Shown here: positions 7,054 to 16,119 of the stretch, piece after piece
Position numbering within the stretch: position 1 is the stretch's first letter
How the letters are laid out: each line of letters begins with the position of its first letter
Assembly: GCA_001917435.1 (NCBI GenBank)
Contig: MNEA01000140.1
Span: 1-51,344, forward strand
Length of the DNA: 51,344 bases
Direction of reading: 5' to 3'
Source: Acidobacteria bacterium 13_2_20CM_2_57_6
Lineage (GTDB): Bacteria > Acidobacteriota > Terriglobia > Acidiferrales > UBA7541
The notes under the pieces: generated by a model
Databases searched by the model: none
What the model saw: the letters and a program-made list of their open reading frames with translations, nothing else
Told to the model about the DNA's origin: nothing
Program-made: the position numbers and the translations under genes

Positions 7054-9039
7054 CTACCGAAGCCGCGCCACGATCACGGTCATGTCATCGGCCTGTTCAG
7101 GGGTTCCGGCCCACTCTTCCGCCGCAGCCATCAATGATTCCGCGACCAGGAGGGGCGCAGCGCCTTGCACGTGGACAGCTGCTTCCTGCAGACGTCGAAT
7201 CCCAAATTCTTCCCCATAAACGTTCTCGGGCTCAATAAGGCCATCACTATATCCGATGAGGAGCGCGTCGGGACCGACTGTCAACGCCCCTTCCTCATAG
7301 ACGTAATCTTCCATCACGCCGAGCACCATGCCACCTTTGTCCAATAGCTCCGAACCATCTTTGCAGATCAAAAAGGCTGGCAGGTGGCCGGCGTTTGTAT
7401 AGCGGAGCGTTCGAGTGGCGCTATCGTAGGTTGCAATGAAGAATGTCGCGAATCGGTCGTCGCCGGTGTTGCGGACCAGATGTTTGTTTAGCCGCGACAC
7501 AAGTTCGGCCATGCTCAGGTGTTCGCTGCCTTCCGTAAGCATCTGGCTGCGCAGCGCCGCTTGCAGACTGGCCATCAGCAGCGCCGCGGAAATTCCCTTC
7601 CCTGAAATGTCGGCGATGGCAATGGCGATATGCGTCGGACTAAGCTGAATGAAATCATAGTAGTCGCCGCTGACGGACCGCGCGGCCTTGCAGATCGCTT
7701 CAATCTCCACTCCCGGGACAGATGGCAAAGTGCTTGGGAAAAGCTGATTTTGCACTTCCCGGGCGATGGAAATCTCATTCTCCAGCCGCTGCCGTTTGTT
7801 TTCCACCTCGATGAGCTCGCCGATGGAAGCCGTCATAGTGTTGAATGATTCGGCCAGTTCGCCGAGTTGGTCGCGCTGCTTCATTTGTATACGGTGGGAG
7901 AAATCTCTCTCTTTAACAAACTGGGTAGCTTGGTACAGGTCCGCAACCGCATTCGTGATGCGCCGTGTCAATACAATCCCGGGAATCAGCGCCACTATCA
8001 TGATGAGAACAAGAAGAGCGCCCAGCCCGATCGCCATCAGCCGGTAGGTGTCGCGCAATTCGCCAAAGGAGGTGAACATTCGCGCGTTTAGCTGTGACGG
8101 ACGGGCATTAAACACTGCCAGGACAGGCCGAAGCGGTTCAACAGTTCCGTCCTTTCCCACATATACGGAATCCAGCCTCGACACGACCTCTACCGGCACA
8201 TCAATCCAGATCATAGGGGGCTGCAGCGACCGATTCCGGGCCACAATTGGGCTAGCCATTACATATTGGCCGTTGGCAGTCGGATAAATAATTCCTTGGC
8301 GCGCTCCGGGCACGTACTTCTCCATCAGGGTGAGCTGGATCGCGCCGAGATCCGGCGCAATTCCACTGAGAAAGTCAGCCGTGACCGGAACCCGCAAGGT
8401 CACCAGCCGGATGCGACCGTGCTCTGGCATCGCCCGTATGCTCATCAAGAAAAGCCGGTCGCCTTCCTGCACGATGCCGGCAAAGGACAGCGCTGCCGGC
8501 CCGGCCACCTTCCCCAGCAAGCTGGCATCATCGGAGAACGCGATGTTTAATTTCGGAAGCTCGCGGTCGTGCACGGAGTGAGATTGCGCCGCCAGTACGC
8601 GCTCGGATTCCTCCTCACCTATCCCCTTTGGCAGTGTCGCGTGCGCGGCGGCGATGTGTTCCGATATATCTGCGATCATGGCGATACGTTGCTGCAAGTC
8701 TTCGTGCAACAGGTAGGCGCCAAGCTGAGAATACAGAATGCGGCCGGCGAGTACAGCCAATGTAACGATCGACAAGAACGGTACAACCGCAATGAATAGG
8801 TAGGCGACGATGAGCCGGTTGCGGAGACTCCAGAGTAGCCGGTCTCTCCACCAACCAATCAGCCTGAACAGGAGATAGACGCTCGCGACGACCGCCAAGT
8901 ATTTCAGAAAGTTGAAGGGACCGCCTTGCAAGCCAAAGAGGGCGGCCAACAACCCTCCGGCCGCGACTGCTGTGGAAACCAGATCGGGCCACGTCAGGCG
9001 GTTCCAAACTTCTTTTAGGCTGGCGCGAAAAGGTGTCAT
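7054..9039 (-). CDS. Membrane HAMP-PP2C (SpoIIE/RsbU-type) serine phosphatase
   Basis: A 661-residue membrane protein. Residues about 23-62 hold two hydrophobic segments and about 75-105 a third. An extracytoplasmic sensor region follows up to about 335, then a fourth membrane segment (LLVLIMIVALIPGIVLTRRI) leads into a HAMP linker. The C-terminal 230 residues are a SpoIIE-type PP2C phosphatase: SGDYYDF, IADISGKGISAALLMAS, GYSDGLIE and QADDMTVIV supply the metal-binding Asp residues. Such proteins dephosphorylate anti-sigma-factor antagonists and so control partner-switching sigma factors or second-messenger pathways. No antagonist or anti-sigma gene is adjacent, so its target is unknown. Confidence 0.92.
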   Translation of the reverse strand: MTPFRASLKEVWNRLTWPDLVSTAVAAGGLLAALFGLQGGPFNFLKYLAVVASVYLLFRLIGWWRDRLLWSLRNRLIVAYLFIAVVPFLSIVTLAVLAGRILYSQLGAYLLHEDLQQRIAMIADISEHIAAAHATLPKGIGEEESERVLAAQSHSVHDRELPKLNIAFSDDASLLGKVAGPAALSFAGIVQEGDRLFLMSIRAMPEHGRIRLVTLRVPVTADFLSGIAPDLGAIQLTLMEKYVPGARQGIIYPTANGQYVMASPIVARNRSLQPPMIWIDVPVEVVSRLDSVYVGKDGTVEPLRPVLAVFNARPSQLNARMFTSFGELRDTYRLMAIGLGALLVLIMIVALIPGIVLTRRITNAVADLYQATQFVKERDFSHRIQMKQRDQLGELAESFNTMTASIGELIEVENKRQRLENEISIAREVQNQLFPSTLPSVPGVEIEAICKAARSVSGDYYDFIQLSPTHIAIAIADISGKGISAALLMASLQAALRSQMLTEGSEHLSMAELVSRLNKHLVRNTGDDRFATFFIATYDSATRTLRYTNAGHLPAFLICKDGSELLDKGGMVLGVMEDYVYEEGALTVGPDALLIGYSDGLIEPENVYGEEFGIRRLQEAAVHVQGAAPLLVAESLMAAAEEWAGTPEQADDMTVIVARLR

Positions 9040-9153
9040 CGTGCCGTCATCGGAATGAATACTTTACCTGAATCGCCGTAGCGAATGCAGAGTAAGCGAC
9101 TGACGATCTGAAGAAAGGCCGGCCATTCCAGCCCGCCCCGCCGAGGGGACGTC

Positions 9154-10746
9154 TTATTGCTGTTGCGCGTTGCTGACGCGGCTGTGATAGCGGCTGTAAG
9201 TGAAATAAATCACGAGACCGATGATCAGCCAGACAATCAGGCGAGCCCAATTCACCCACCCGAGTTTGTACATCATATAGCCGTTGAATAGGATTCCCAA
9301 GATTGGCACGACCGGCACCCACGGAGTGCGGAACGGCCTTGGCTGGTCTGGGTTCTTGGAACGTAAAATCATGACCGCGATGCAAACCATTATGAAAGCC
9401 AACAACGTGCCGATATTCACCATCTTTCCGATGTCATCGATGGGCGTCACGCTCCCGACGATAGCGGCGAGCAATCCCACAAGCAAAGTGTTTTTGTACG
9501 GCGTCCGGTATTTCGGGTGCACCGCCGCGAAGAACCCCTTCGGCAACAAGCCGTCATTGGCCATGGCATACAGCACGCGCGTCTGTCCGAGGAGCATCAC
9601 CAGCATGACGCTCGTCAACCCTGCAAGCGCGCCCAGTGTGATGACGTGGGATGCCAGCGTCAGGCCGCGGTCAAGAAATGCTTCAGCTATCGGAGCCTCG
9701 ATGTTGACGTCTTGCCAGCGGACCATTCCGGTCAGTACACCGGCCACGAGAATATAGAGAATGGTGCAGATCACCAGCGATGCCAAGATCCCAATCGGAA
9801 GATCACGCTGCGGCTTCTTGCATTCTTGAGCGGTCGTCGAGACGGCGTCAAAACCGATGTACGCAAAAAAGATGTAAGCCGCGCCGGCGCCGATTCCCGA
9901 AAAACCCATTGGCGCGAACGAGGACCAATCATGGCCCCAGTTCGAGAAGTTTACATAATGGATGCCCAGTCCGATGACGAACAGCACCACCGTCACTTTG
10001 ATCGTCACGATCGCGGCATTGAACCTCGCGCTCTCTTTAATGCCGATAACCAAAATCGCGGTGATGACTAGTGCGATCAAGAAAGCGGGCAAGTTAAACC
10101 CAATTCCCACTCCAAACATTGTCGGCGCGTTCAGAAGCGCATGAGCCTGCTGAACTAATTCCGGCGACTGCCCTTTGACGATGGCATCGACTTTGTCGAG
10201 GAAGGCCTGTGTGCCCGGCTGCAGCGTGGCGTCTGAGGCCAGCGCCATCCGGCGCGCGACGATCTTCGTGGCAGTGCTCAACCCAGTCCAGTGGTCGTAG
10301 GCAAGCCACAAAGGCATCTTGATCTTGAAAATATTGAGCAACTCGATGAAATGGTTGGACCAGCCCGACGAAACCGTGCTCGCGCCCATGGCGTATTCCA
10401 GTGTTAGGTCCCAGCCAATAATCCAGGCGAAGAGTTCGCCCAGGGTAGCGTAAGCATAGGTATAAGCGCTTCCCGCCAGCGGAATCATAGCCGCAAACTC
10501 GGCGTAGCAAAGCCCCGCAAATGCGCATCCCAGCCCAGAAAGTACGAAGGAAAGCATTAGCCCCGGTCCAGCGTAGTGCGCACCTAGACCAGAAAGCACG
10601 AAGATGCCCGCACCGATGATCGCGCCTACGCCCAGCGCTGTCAGTTGAAACGGGCCGAGCGTGCGCTTCAGGCTGTGCCCGCCTTCCTCCTGACATTCCG
10701 CGAGCAGCATGCTCATCGGTTTTCTTGCGAACAAGGGGTTGCCCAT
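9154..10746 (-). CDS. APC-superfamily cationic amino acid permease
   Basis: A 530-residue integral membrane protein with about 12 or more hydrophobic segments. The N-terminal part reads LGVGAIIGAGIFVLSG, the APC family signature for substrate binding in helix 1. The large loop before helix 3 and the segment KPQRDLPIGILASLVICTI are typical of the CAT/YfnA-type cationic amino acid transporter branch. The start at 10746 is backed by a strong Shine-Dalgarno sequence (AGGAGGAG about six bases upstream). It lies downstream of another APC permease, with a palindromic element between them. The exact amino acid transported cannot be read from the sequence. Confidence 0.92.
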   Translation of the reverse strand: MGNPLFARKPMSMLLAECQEEGGHSLKRTLGPFQLTALGVGAIIGAGIFVLSGLGAHYAGPGLMLSFVLSGLGCAFAGLCYAEFAAMIPLAGSAYTYAYATLGELFAWIIGWDLTLEYAMGASTVSSGWSNHFIELLNIFKIKMPLWLAYDHWTGLSTATKIVARRMALASDATLQPGTQAFLDKVDAIVKGQSPELVQQAHALLNAPTMFGVGIGFNLPAFLIALVITAILVIGIKESARFNAAIVTIKVTVVLFVIGLGIHYVNFSNWGHDWSSFAPMGFSGIGAGAAYIFFAYIGFDAVSTTAQECKKPQRDLPIGILASLVICTILYILVAGVLTGMVRWQDVNIEAPIAEAFLDRGLTLASHVITLGALAGLTSVMLVMLLGQTRVLYAMANDGLLPKGFFAAVHPKYRTPYKNTLLVGLLAAIVGSVTPIDDIGKMVNIGTLLAFIMVCIAVMILRSKNPDQPRPFRTPWVPVVPILGILFNGYMMYKLGWVNWARLIVWLIIGLVIYFTYSRYHSRVSNAQQQ

Positions 10747-10808
10747 GCAACTCCTCCTTTGGGGGTCAGCCCCACTTCCTCATAACGCTACCAATTTGGC
10801 CTTACGCA

Positions 10809-10840
10809 TTGTAGGGGCGCAGCATTCCGCGCCCCTACAA
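10809..10840. repeat. GC-rich palindrome between the two permease genes
   Basis: TTGTAGGGGCGC (10809-10820) and its exact complement GCGCCCCTACAA (10829-10840) enclose an eight-base loop. The same GTAGGGGCGC palindrome is a widely dispersed repeat in many bacterial genomes (from memory). Here it lies just past the stop of the 10851 permease and 62 bases before the next gene. It may act as a terminator or a processing hairpin; no T-run follows. Confidence 0.7.
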
Positions 10841-10850
10841 CAAAATTCGA

Positions 10851-12413
10851 CTATCGCGCTGATCCGGCTTTAACGCTCCGCCTCGACCGCCACGACCATA
10901 GCAGATAGACGGGAACCCCAAGCAAAACGATCTCCAGACCCTTTCCCGAGGTTTGCGTCTGGTAAAGCAAAAGCACAAACATAATTGCCACCGCCGCAAG
11001 AATATACAGTGCAGGAACAACCGGGTACCCGAACGCGCGATACGGCCGCTCGGCATCCGGCCGTTTTGCACGCAGCACGAAAATCCCCACGATCGTCAGC
11101 ACGTAAAAGAGCAACGCGGCAAAAACAACGTAATTGAGCAGGTCGCTGTAAAGATTGCCGTAGGTTACCGCTCCGGCCGCGTCCACGTGCCGAGTTCTCA
11201 GCAAAATCAGGATTGCGATCCAAATCCCTTGATAAGTCAACGCCGTGCCGGGCACCCCCTTCTTGTTCAGGGTCCCAGTCGATTTGAAAAAAAGGCCATC
11301 TCTTGCCATCGCATACGTGACACGCGCGCCGGCCAGGATCAATCCATTGTTGCAGCCAAACGTGGAAATGATGATCGCTCCCGCCATGAGCATCGCGCCG
11401 GTTGGCCCGAAAATGGCGTTCAAGGCCGCGCTGGCCACGCGATCATCTGGCGCGGTCTGAATCTGCACCAGTGGCAACGTGCAGAGATAGGCCAGGTTCG
11501 CGAGGCAATACAGAGTGATCACGATGATGGTGCCGAAGGCCATCGAGAGGGCCACGTCGCGTTTCGGGTTCTTCACTTCCGCGGCTGTAAAGCCGATGTT
11601 ATTCCACGCGTCCGCCGAAAACAGCGAACCGACTTGCGCCACTCCATATGCCACAAACAGGCCGAAGACGCCGCTCGCTGCGGTAATGGTCGGCACAAAG
11701 CTCTTCAGAAAACTCGCGCCCGGCTCAATGGTCTGCGCGTTGCGAATTGTCCAGAAGTGGCTGAAATTCTCGGTGATTGCCCCGGCATTTCTCCCTACAA
11801 AAATTCCGAGGAAGATTAATCCCACGAGCGACAGAGTTTTCGCGCTCGTGAACACGTTTTGGATCAGCTTGCCGAGCCGCACTCCAAGCGTATTGATGAA
11901 CGTCAGAAACACGATCATCAGGACGCCCACAAACTGCTGAACCGACAGGCTGATGGCATATTTCGAACCCAAGGCAATGGGGTGAATGATCCAGACACTC
12001 GGTGAAATCGCCGTCCACAGCACACCCAAATAGCGCGCAAAACCAACGGCCACAGCCGCGATGGTTCCCGTCTGAATCACGAGGAAGAGCGTCCAGCCGT
12101 AAAGAAATCCCCAAAGCGGTGAGTACGCCTCGCGCAAATAAACGTACTGACCGCCCGCATGCGGAAACAGCGCGGCCAGTTCGCCATAAGAAAGCGCCGC
12201 GGAAATCGTCAGCAATCCGGTGAGAATCCACGTGAGCAGCAGTCCACCTGCGGAGCCCGTTTGCCGCGAAATATCCGCAGCCACAATGAAGATGCCCGAT
12301 CCGATCATCGAGCCCACGACGATCATCGTGCCGTCGAACAACCCGATGGCCCGCACAAAGCCAGGCTCCGATTTTGCTCCGGTGTCCGCGAGAGGATGCG
12401 TTGTGTCCGCCAT
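10851..12413 (-). CDS. APC-superfamily amino acid permease (LAT-like)
   Basis: A 520-residue permease starting at the ATG at 12413 (MADTTHPLADTGAK). The frame is open further upstream but would overlap thiE. Helix 1 has the signature VVGSMIGSGIFIVAADI, followed by ALSYGELAALFPHAGGQYV in helix 2/3 and VKNPKRDVALSMAFG before helix 8, as in the L-type amino acid transporter branch. Twelve hydrophobic segments are visible. It begins 13 bases after thiE, so it belongs to the accB-accC-thiE transcription unit or reads through from it. Substrate unknown; probably neutral amino acids. Confidence 0.9.
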   Translation of the reverse strand: MADTTHPLADTGAKSEPGFVRAIGLFDGTMIVVGSMIGSGIFIVAADISRQTGSAGGLLLTWILTGLLTISAALSYGELAALFPHAGGQYVYLREAYSPLWGFLYGWTLFLVIQTGTIAAVAVGFARYLGVLWTAISPSVWIIHPIALGSKYAISLSVQQFVGVLMIVFLTFINTLGVRLGKLIQNVFTSAKTLSLVGLIFLGIFVGRNAGAITENFSHFWTIRNAQTIEPGASFLKSFVPTITAASGVFGLFVAYGVAQVGSLFSADAWNNIGFTAAEVKNPKRDVALSMAFGTIIVITLYCLANLAYLCTLPLVQIQTAPDDRVASAALNAIFGPTGAMLMAGAIIISTFGCNNGLILAGARVTYAMARDGLFFKSTGTLNKKGVPGTALTYQGIWIAILILLRTRHVDAAGAVTYGNLYSDLLNYVVFAALLFYVLTIVGIFVLRAKRPDAERPYRAFGYPVVPALYILAAVAIMFVLLLYQTQTSGKGLEIVLLGVPVYLLWSWRSRRSVKAGSAR

Positions 12414-12426
12414 TTCGACGAATACC

Positions 12427-13074
12427 TCAGGTTGACGCCGCGTGGCTAGCGGGGCCCAACAGGTCGATGTATTGCCGGGCACGCGCCGCAGGTTCAGGCG
12501 CGCGCAGGATATCGCTGATGACCGCCACGGAATCAGCCCCTGACTCGATTATCTCAGGGGCGCGCTGCAACGTAATGCCCCCAATAGCTACAATTGGTTT
12601 ATCAGTTAGCGGCCTGACCTCTCGGATGAACTGCGTGCCAACCACTGGATCGAGGTTTGACTTTGTGCCGGTCGTAAAGATGGGTCCGACGGCAATGTAA
12701 TCCACGGATGATGCGGCGGCCCGCTCGAACTGTTCGAGGTTGTGCGTGGACACTCCCACCAGTTTCTCCGCCCCAACCACGCGCCGCACTTCCTCCACGC
12801 CTAAATCTTCCTGGCCGACGTGAACGCCATTTGCTCCCGCAACGGCCGCGACATCGGGGCGGTCATTCACCACAAGCGAAACTCCCAGCGGTGAGAGCAG
12901 CAAAAGCAGTTTTTTTGACGTTTCGAACAGTTCGCGCGCGGACGCCCGCTTATTCCGATACTGAAGCAGCCGGACACCGGCAGTGGCAAGCTCTTGAGCG
13001 CAGTCTGTTTCGGGAACGGTAAGCAATGCTGCGTCTAATATCACATACAACCGCGGTAGAACAAGGCGCTTCAA
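12427..13074 (-). CDS. thiE: Thiamine-phosphate synthase
   Basis: ThiE couples HMP-pyrophosphate and the thiazole phosphate carboxylate to make thiamine phosphate. The 215-residue product is a TIM barrel of normal length with the family motifs LQYRNKRAS (pyrophosphate/pyrimidine binding), VVNDRPDVAAVAGANGVHVGQEDL, VGVSTHN, DYIAVGPIFTTGTKS and VAIGGIT. No other thiamine gene and no TPP riboswitch is visible nearby. The gene starts only three bases after the accC stop, so it is probably translated from the biotin carboxylase transcript. Confidence 0.95.
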   Translation of the reverse strand: MKRLVLPRLYVILDAALLTVPETDCAQELATAGVRLLQYRNKRASARELFETSKKLLLLLSPLGVSLVVNDRPDVAAVAGANGVHVGQEDLGVEEVRRVVGAEKLVGVSTHNLEQFERAAASSVDYIAVGPIFTTGTKSNLDPVVGTQFIREVRPLTDKPIVAIGGITLQRAPEIIESGADSVAVISDILRAPEPAARARQYIDLLGPASHAAST

Positions 13075-13077
13075 CGT

Positions 13078-14427
13078 TTATTTTCCGTTCGTCCCGAGCA
13101 ATCTTTCGATGAAGTGGGTATCGAACTTCCCCGAGCCAAACTCCGGGTCGGCCAGAATCCGTCGATGTAGCGGTATCGACGTCTTGATACCCTCGATAAC
13201 GAACATTTCAAGCGCCCGCTTCATGCGCCCAATGGCTTCAGTCCGGTCGCGTCCCTTAACGATCAGCTTTGCAATCATCGAATCGTAGTAAGGAGGAATG
13301 ACCGCGTCGGCATAAGCGGCCGAATCCACGCGCACGCCTGTGCCTCCCGGCGCCTGAAACGTGGTAATGCGCCCCGCCGACGGCACAAAGGTCACCGGAT
13401 CCTCGGCGTTGATCCGGCACTCGATAGCGTGGCCGGAAGCCATAATCGCACCGGTGGCATCTTCCATTTTCTCGCCGGCAGCGATGCGAATCTGTGCCTT
13501 GATTAGATCCACTCCGGTTACGAGCTCCGTCACGGGATGCTCGACTTGAATACGCGTATTCATCTCGATGAAATACATCGCGCCGTCCTGATCCATCAGG
13601 AATTCGACGGTCCCGGCGTTGGTGTAACCGATCTTTTCGAGCGCCTTCACCACTTTGGTGCCAAGCTCCTTGCGCTGTTTGGGGTCCACGACGGGTGAAG
13701 GCGATTCCTCCACCAATTTCTGGTGACGCCGCTGGATGCTGCATTCGCGTTCTCCCAGATGGACCACTTTCCCATGCTGGTCGCCGAGCACCTGAAACTC
13801 AATGTGCCGAGGATGTTCCAGGAATTTTTCCGCGTAAACGTCCGGCGTGCCAAAAGCCTGCTGCGCCTCGCTGCGCGCCGTCTGGTACGCAGACAGAAGC
13901 TCTTCCTGTTTACGCACCACGCGCATTCCGCGGCCGCCTCCGCCCGCGGAGGCCTTTAGAATGAGCGGGTATCCGATGCGCGCCGCCTCTTTCGCAAGCT
14001 GCTCTTCCCCGTCAACAACGCCCTCGCTCCCCGGAATCGTAGGCAGGCCGGCGGTCTTCACTTCCCTCCGCGCGCGGTCTTTTTCACCCATCATTTCGAT
14101 GATTTCCGGCCTCGGCCCAATAAAAGTAATTTCCGACGCTTCGCAAACTTTGGCAAAGTTGGCGTTTTCCGAGAGGAATCCATAACCCGGATGAATGGCA
14201 TCCACATTCGTAATTTCTGCTGCGCTGATCACCTGAGGGATGTTCAGGTAGCTTTCGCTGCTACGCGCAGGCCCGATGCAAACCGCCTCGTCTGCAAATC
14301 GAACATGCAGGGAATTACGGTCCGCTTCGGAATACACCGCAACCGTGGATATACCCAATTCCTTGCAGGCGCAGATGACCCGCAAAGCGATTTCCCCGCG
14401 ATTGGCAACTAGGATTTTCTGGAACAT
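13078..14427 (-). CDS. accC: Acetyl-CoA carboxylase, biotin carboxylase subunit
   Basis: AccC carboxylates the biotin on AccB using ATP and bicarbonate, the first half of malonyl-CoA synthesis. It is 449 residues, the same length as the E. coli enzyme. Visible motifs are the N-terminal [20 protein letters not shown], the glycine-rich ATP-grasp loop [32 protein letters not shown], and the metal/bicarbonate site [16 protein letters not shown]. It lies 15 bases after accB, the usual order. The carboxyltransferase genes accA and accD are not in the window. Confidence 0.97.
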   Translation of the reverse strand: MFQKILVANRGEIALRVICACKELGISTVAVYSEADRNSLHVRFADEAVCIGPARSSESYLNIPQVISAAEITNVDAIHPGYGFLSENANFAKVCEASEITFIGPRPEIIEMMGEKDRARREVKTAGLPTIPGSEGVVDGEEQLAKEAARIGYPLILKASAGGGGRGMRVVRKQEELLSAYQTARSEAQQAFGTPDVYAEKFLEHPRHIEFQVLGDQHGKVVHLGERECSIQRRHQKLVEESPSPVVDPKQRKELGTKVVKALEKIGYTNAGTVEFLMDQDGAMYFIEMNTRIQVEHPVTELVTGVDLIKAQIRIAAGEKMEDATGAIMASGHAIECRINAEDPVTFVPSAGRITTFQAPGGTGVRVDSAAYADAVIPPYYDSMIAKLIVKGRDRTEAIGRMKRALEMFVIEGIKTSIPLHRRILADPEFGSGKFDTHFIERLLGTNGK

Positions 14428-14442
14428 GGTCTGGCGTGCCGG

Positions 14443-14982
14443 CTACTTTTTCCGGCTCGGACGAATGCCAAAGAGAGGCTGCCCATATTCAACCGGCTGT
14501 CCGTTTTCCACGAAGATTCGCATGACTTCGCCGGAGACGTCGGATTCAATCTCGTTCATCAGCTTCATCGCCTCTACAATACAGAGGACGTTTCCCGTCT
14601 CCACGTACGTGCCTACTTTTACAAAGGCCTCCGTCCCGGGGCTGGGAGATTCATAGAAGGTCCCGACGATGGGGGATTTAACCAGATGCAGATCTTCCGA
14701 GGAACGCGCCTCCGGAACTTCGCCGGACGGCGCCCGCGGGGCCTCCGGCGATCCCGGAACGATAATCTCAGGCGCGGCTACCGCTCGGGGTGACCCAACT
14801 ATTACCCCTGCCGAAGGCTTTCGCAGCCTTATGCTCAGATCACCCCTAGTGTATTCGAACTCTTCGAGATTGTGCTCCGTCATGAACTGAAAGAGCTGTT
14901 CGATCTGTTGGATTTCCGGATTGCCAAACGACGGACTGGACCTGCTCGGCTTTTTGCGTTTCATGCCTTTTTTAGATCTCAA
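14443..14982 (-). CDS. accB: Acetyl-CoA carboxylase biotin carboxyl carrier protein
   Basis: A 179-residue carrier protein. The C-terminal biotinyl domain has the attachment motif EAMKLMNEI, with the Lys that carries biotin, and the family thumb region. The N-terminal [21 protein letters not shown] is the usual AccB head and a Pro/Ala-rich linker joins the two. Start choice is uncertain. The ATG at 14982 overlaps the upstream peptidase gene by 11 bases and has a weak GGAA before it; the in-frame ATG at 14964 avoids the overlap but has a poorly spaced AAAGG. Confidence 0.95.
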   Translation of the reverse strand: MRSKKGMKRKKPSRSSPSFGNPEIQQIEQLFQFMTEHNLEEFEYTRGDLSIRLRKPSAGVIVGSPRAVAAPEIIVPGSPEAPRAPSGEVPEARSSEDLHLVKSPIVGTFYESPSPGTEAFVKVGTYVETGNVLCIVEAMKLMNEIESDVSGEVMRIFVENGQPVEYGQPLFGIRPSRKK

Positions 14983-16054
14983 TGAGATTCCGCGGTGCGC
15001 GGGTCAGTACTTCCGTACGGCCAGCGTGAACGGCTACATCGTCCTCGATTCGTATGCCTCCGATGCCTGCAGAATACACACCGGGCTCAATTGTGATTAC
15101 GTTTCCCGGCTCCAGGCGCTTTTTTTGCCCTCGCGCCACCCTGGGATCTTCATGCACTTCGAGTCCAAGCCCGTGGCCCGTACTGTGAACAAAAAGATGG
15201 TCCAAACGATAGCCGGCCAGGACCTGCCTCGCCGCCGCGTCGACGTCCCCGCAGGCCGCGCCGCTCTTTGCCGCTGCGATCGCAGCCGCTTGGGCCTCCA
15301 AAACCGCGCCGTACCAAATCCGGATGCGTTTTGGCGCCCGCCCCATGTACACTGTGCGCGTTATGTCGCTGCAATAGTGGCCGAGTATAGCACCCAGGTC
15401 CAGCACGACCAACTCATTTTTCCCCAGTCGTTTGGCCGTAGGACGCGCATGCGGCAGTGCGGCTCGCTCTCCGAACGCGACGATCGTTTCAAAGGCCGGC
15501 CCCGACGCTCCTCTCTTTCTCATCTGGTATTCAATCTCGGCCCCCACTTCAAACTCGCGTATCCCCGGTTTCAGCAGGCCGATTGTGGATTGGACCACTT
15601 CACCCGCCAGGATGGCCGCCCGTCGCATTTGTGCCAGCTCTGTTGCGTCTTTGCGCATGCGCAGGCTCTCCACTCTGCCAGGAGCTGAGATCCACCTCAC
15701 CCGCGCTCCGGCAGCCTTGCGAAGACTTTGAAGCTGCCCCACCGTTATCTGACTTGCATCAAACCCCACCCGCCGGGACCGGGAATCCCTCAAAAACTGG
15801 CCGACGGATTCAAACACGGACCCCTTCTGCTGGATTACGCGGACTCCAGACATTTCTGCCCGGCCTTGCTCCATGAATCTTCCGTCCGTGATGAAGGTAG
15901 CGCCCTTCCCTGTCACAATCAGAGTGCCAGACTCCCCAGTGAACCCTGTCAGGTAATACCAGTTAGCGGGGCTGGTTATCAGCAGGGCGTCGATTTTTGC
16001 GTTACGGAAGTCTGCTGTCAGGTTGTGGCGTCGCCGATGCAAAGGTGCCCTCAT
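14972..16054 (-). CDS. M24 metallopeptidase, Xaa-Pro aminopeptidase/dipeptidase type
   Basis: A 360-residue 'pita-bread' peptidase. The N-terminal creatinase-like domain contains [20 protein letters not shown]. The catalytic domain supplies the two-metal ligands in [40 protein letters not shown] and IRIEDDVAV. It most resembles PepQ/YpdF-type Xaa-Pro peptidases, cytosolic because there is no signal peptide. The ATG at 16054 begins two bases after a perfect 16-bp hairpin, which is hard for a ribosome. An in-frame TTG at 16042 has GAGGG five bases upstream and would remove four residues, so it may be the true start. The 3' end overlaps accB. Confidence 0.93.
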   Translation of the reverse strand: MRAPLHRRRHNLTADFRNAKIDALLITSPANWYYLTGFTGESGTLIVTGKGATFITDGRFMEQGRAEMSGVRVIQQKGSVFESVGQFLRDSRSRRVGFDASQITVGQLQSLRKAAGARVRWISAPGRVESLRMRKDATELAQMRRAAILAGEVVQSTIGLLKPGIREFEVGAEIEYQMRKRGASGPAFETIVAFGERAALPHARPTAKRLGKNELVVLDLGAILGHYCSDITRTVYMGRAPKRIRIWYGAVLEAQAAAIAAAKSGAACGDVDAAARQVLAGYRLDHLFVHSTGHGLGLEVHEDPRVARGQKKRLEPGNVITIEPGVYSAGIGGIRIEDDVAVHAGRTEVLTRAPRNLIEI

Positions 16055-16056
16055 AA

Positions 16057-16092
16057 AATAAAACGAGGAGACTGTGGTCTCCTCGTTTTATT
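16057..16092. terminator. Perfect 16-bp hairpin, probable (bidirectional) terminator after pilQ
   Basis: AATAAAACGAGGAGAC (16057-16072) and its exact complement (16077-16092) flank a four-base loop TGTG. The minus-strand RNA ends in a stem followed by TTTTATT, a canonical intrinsic terminator for the pil operon, whose last gene stops at 16120. The A/T symmetry would let it work on the other strand too. It also abuts the start of the next minus-strand gene. Confidence 0.85.
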
Positions 16093-16119
16093 CCTTATTT
16101 GAAACGCCAATTCCCCAAG

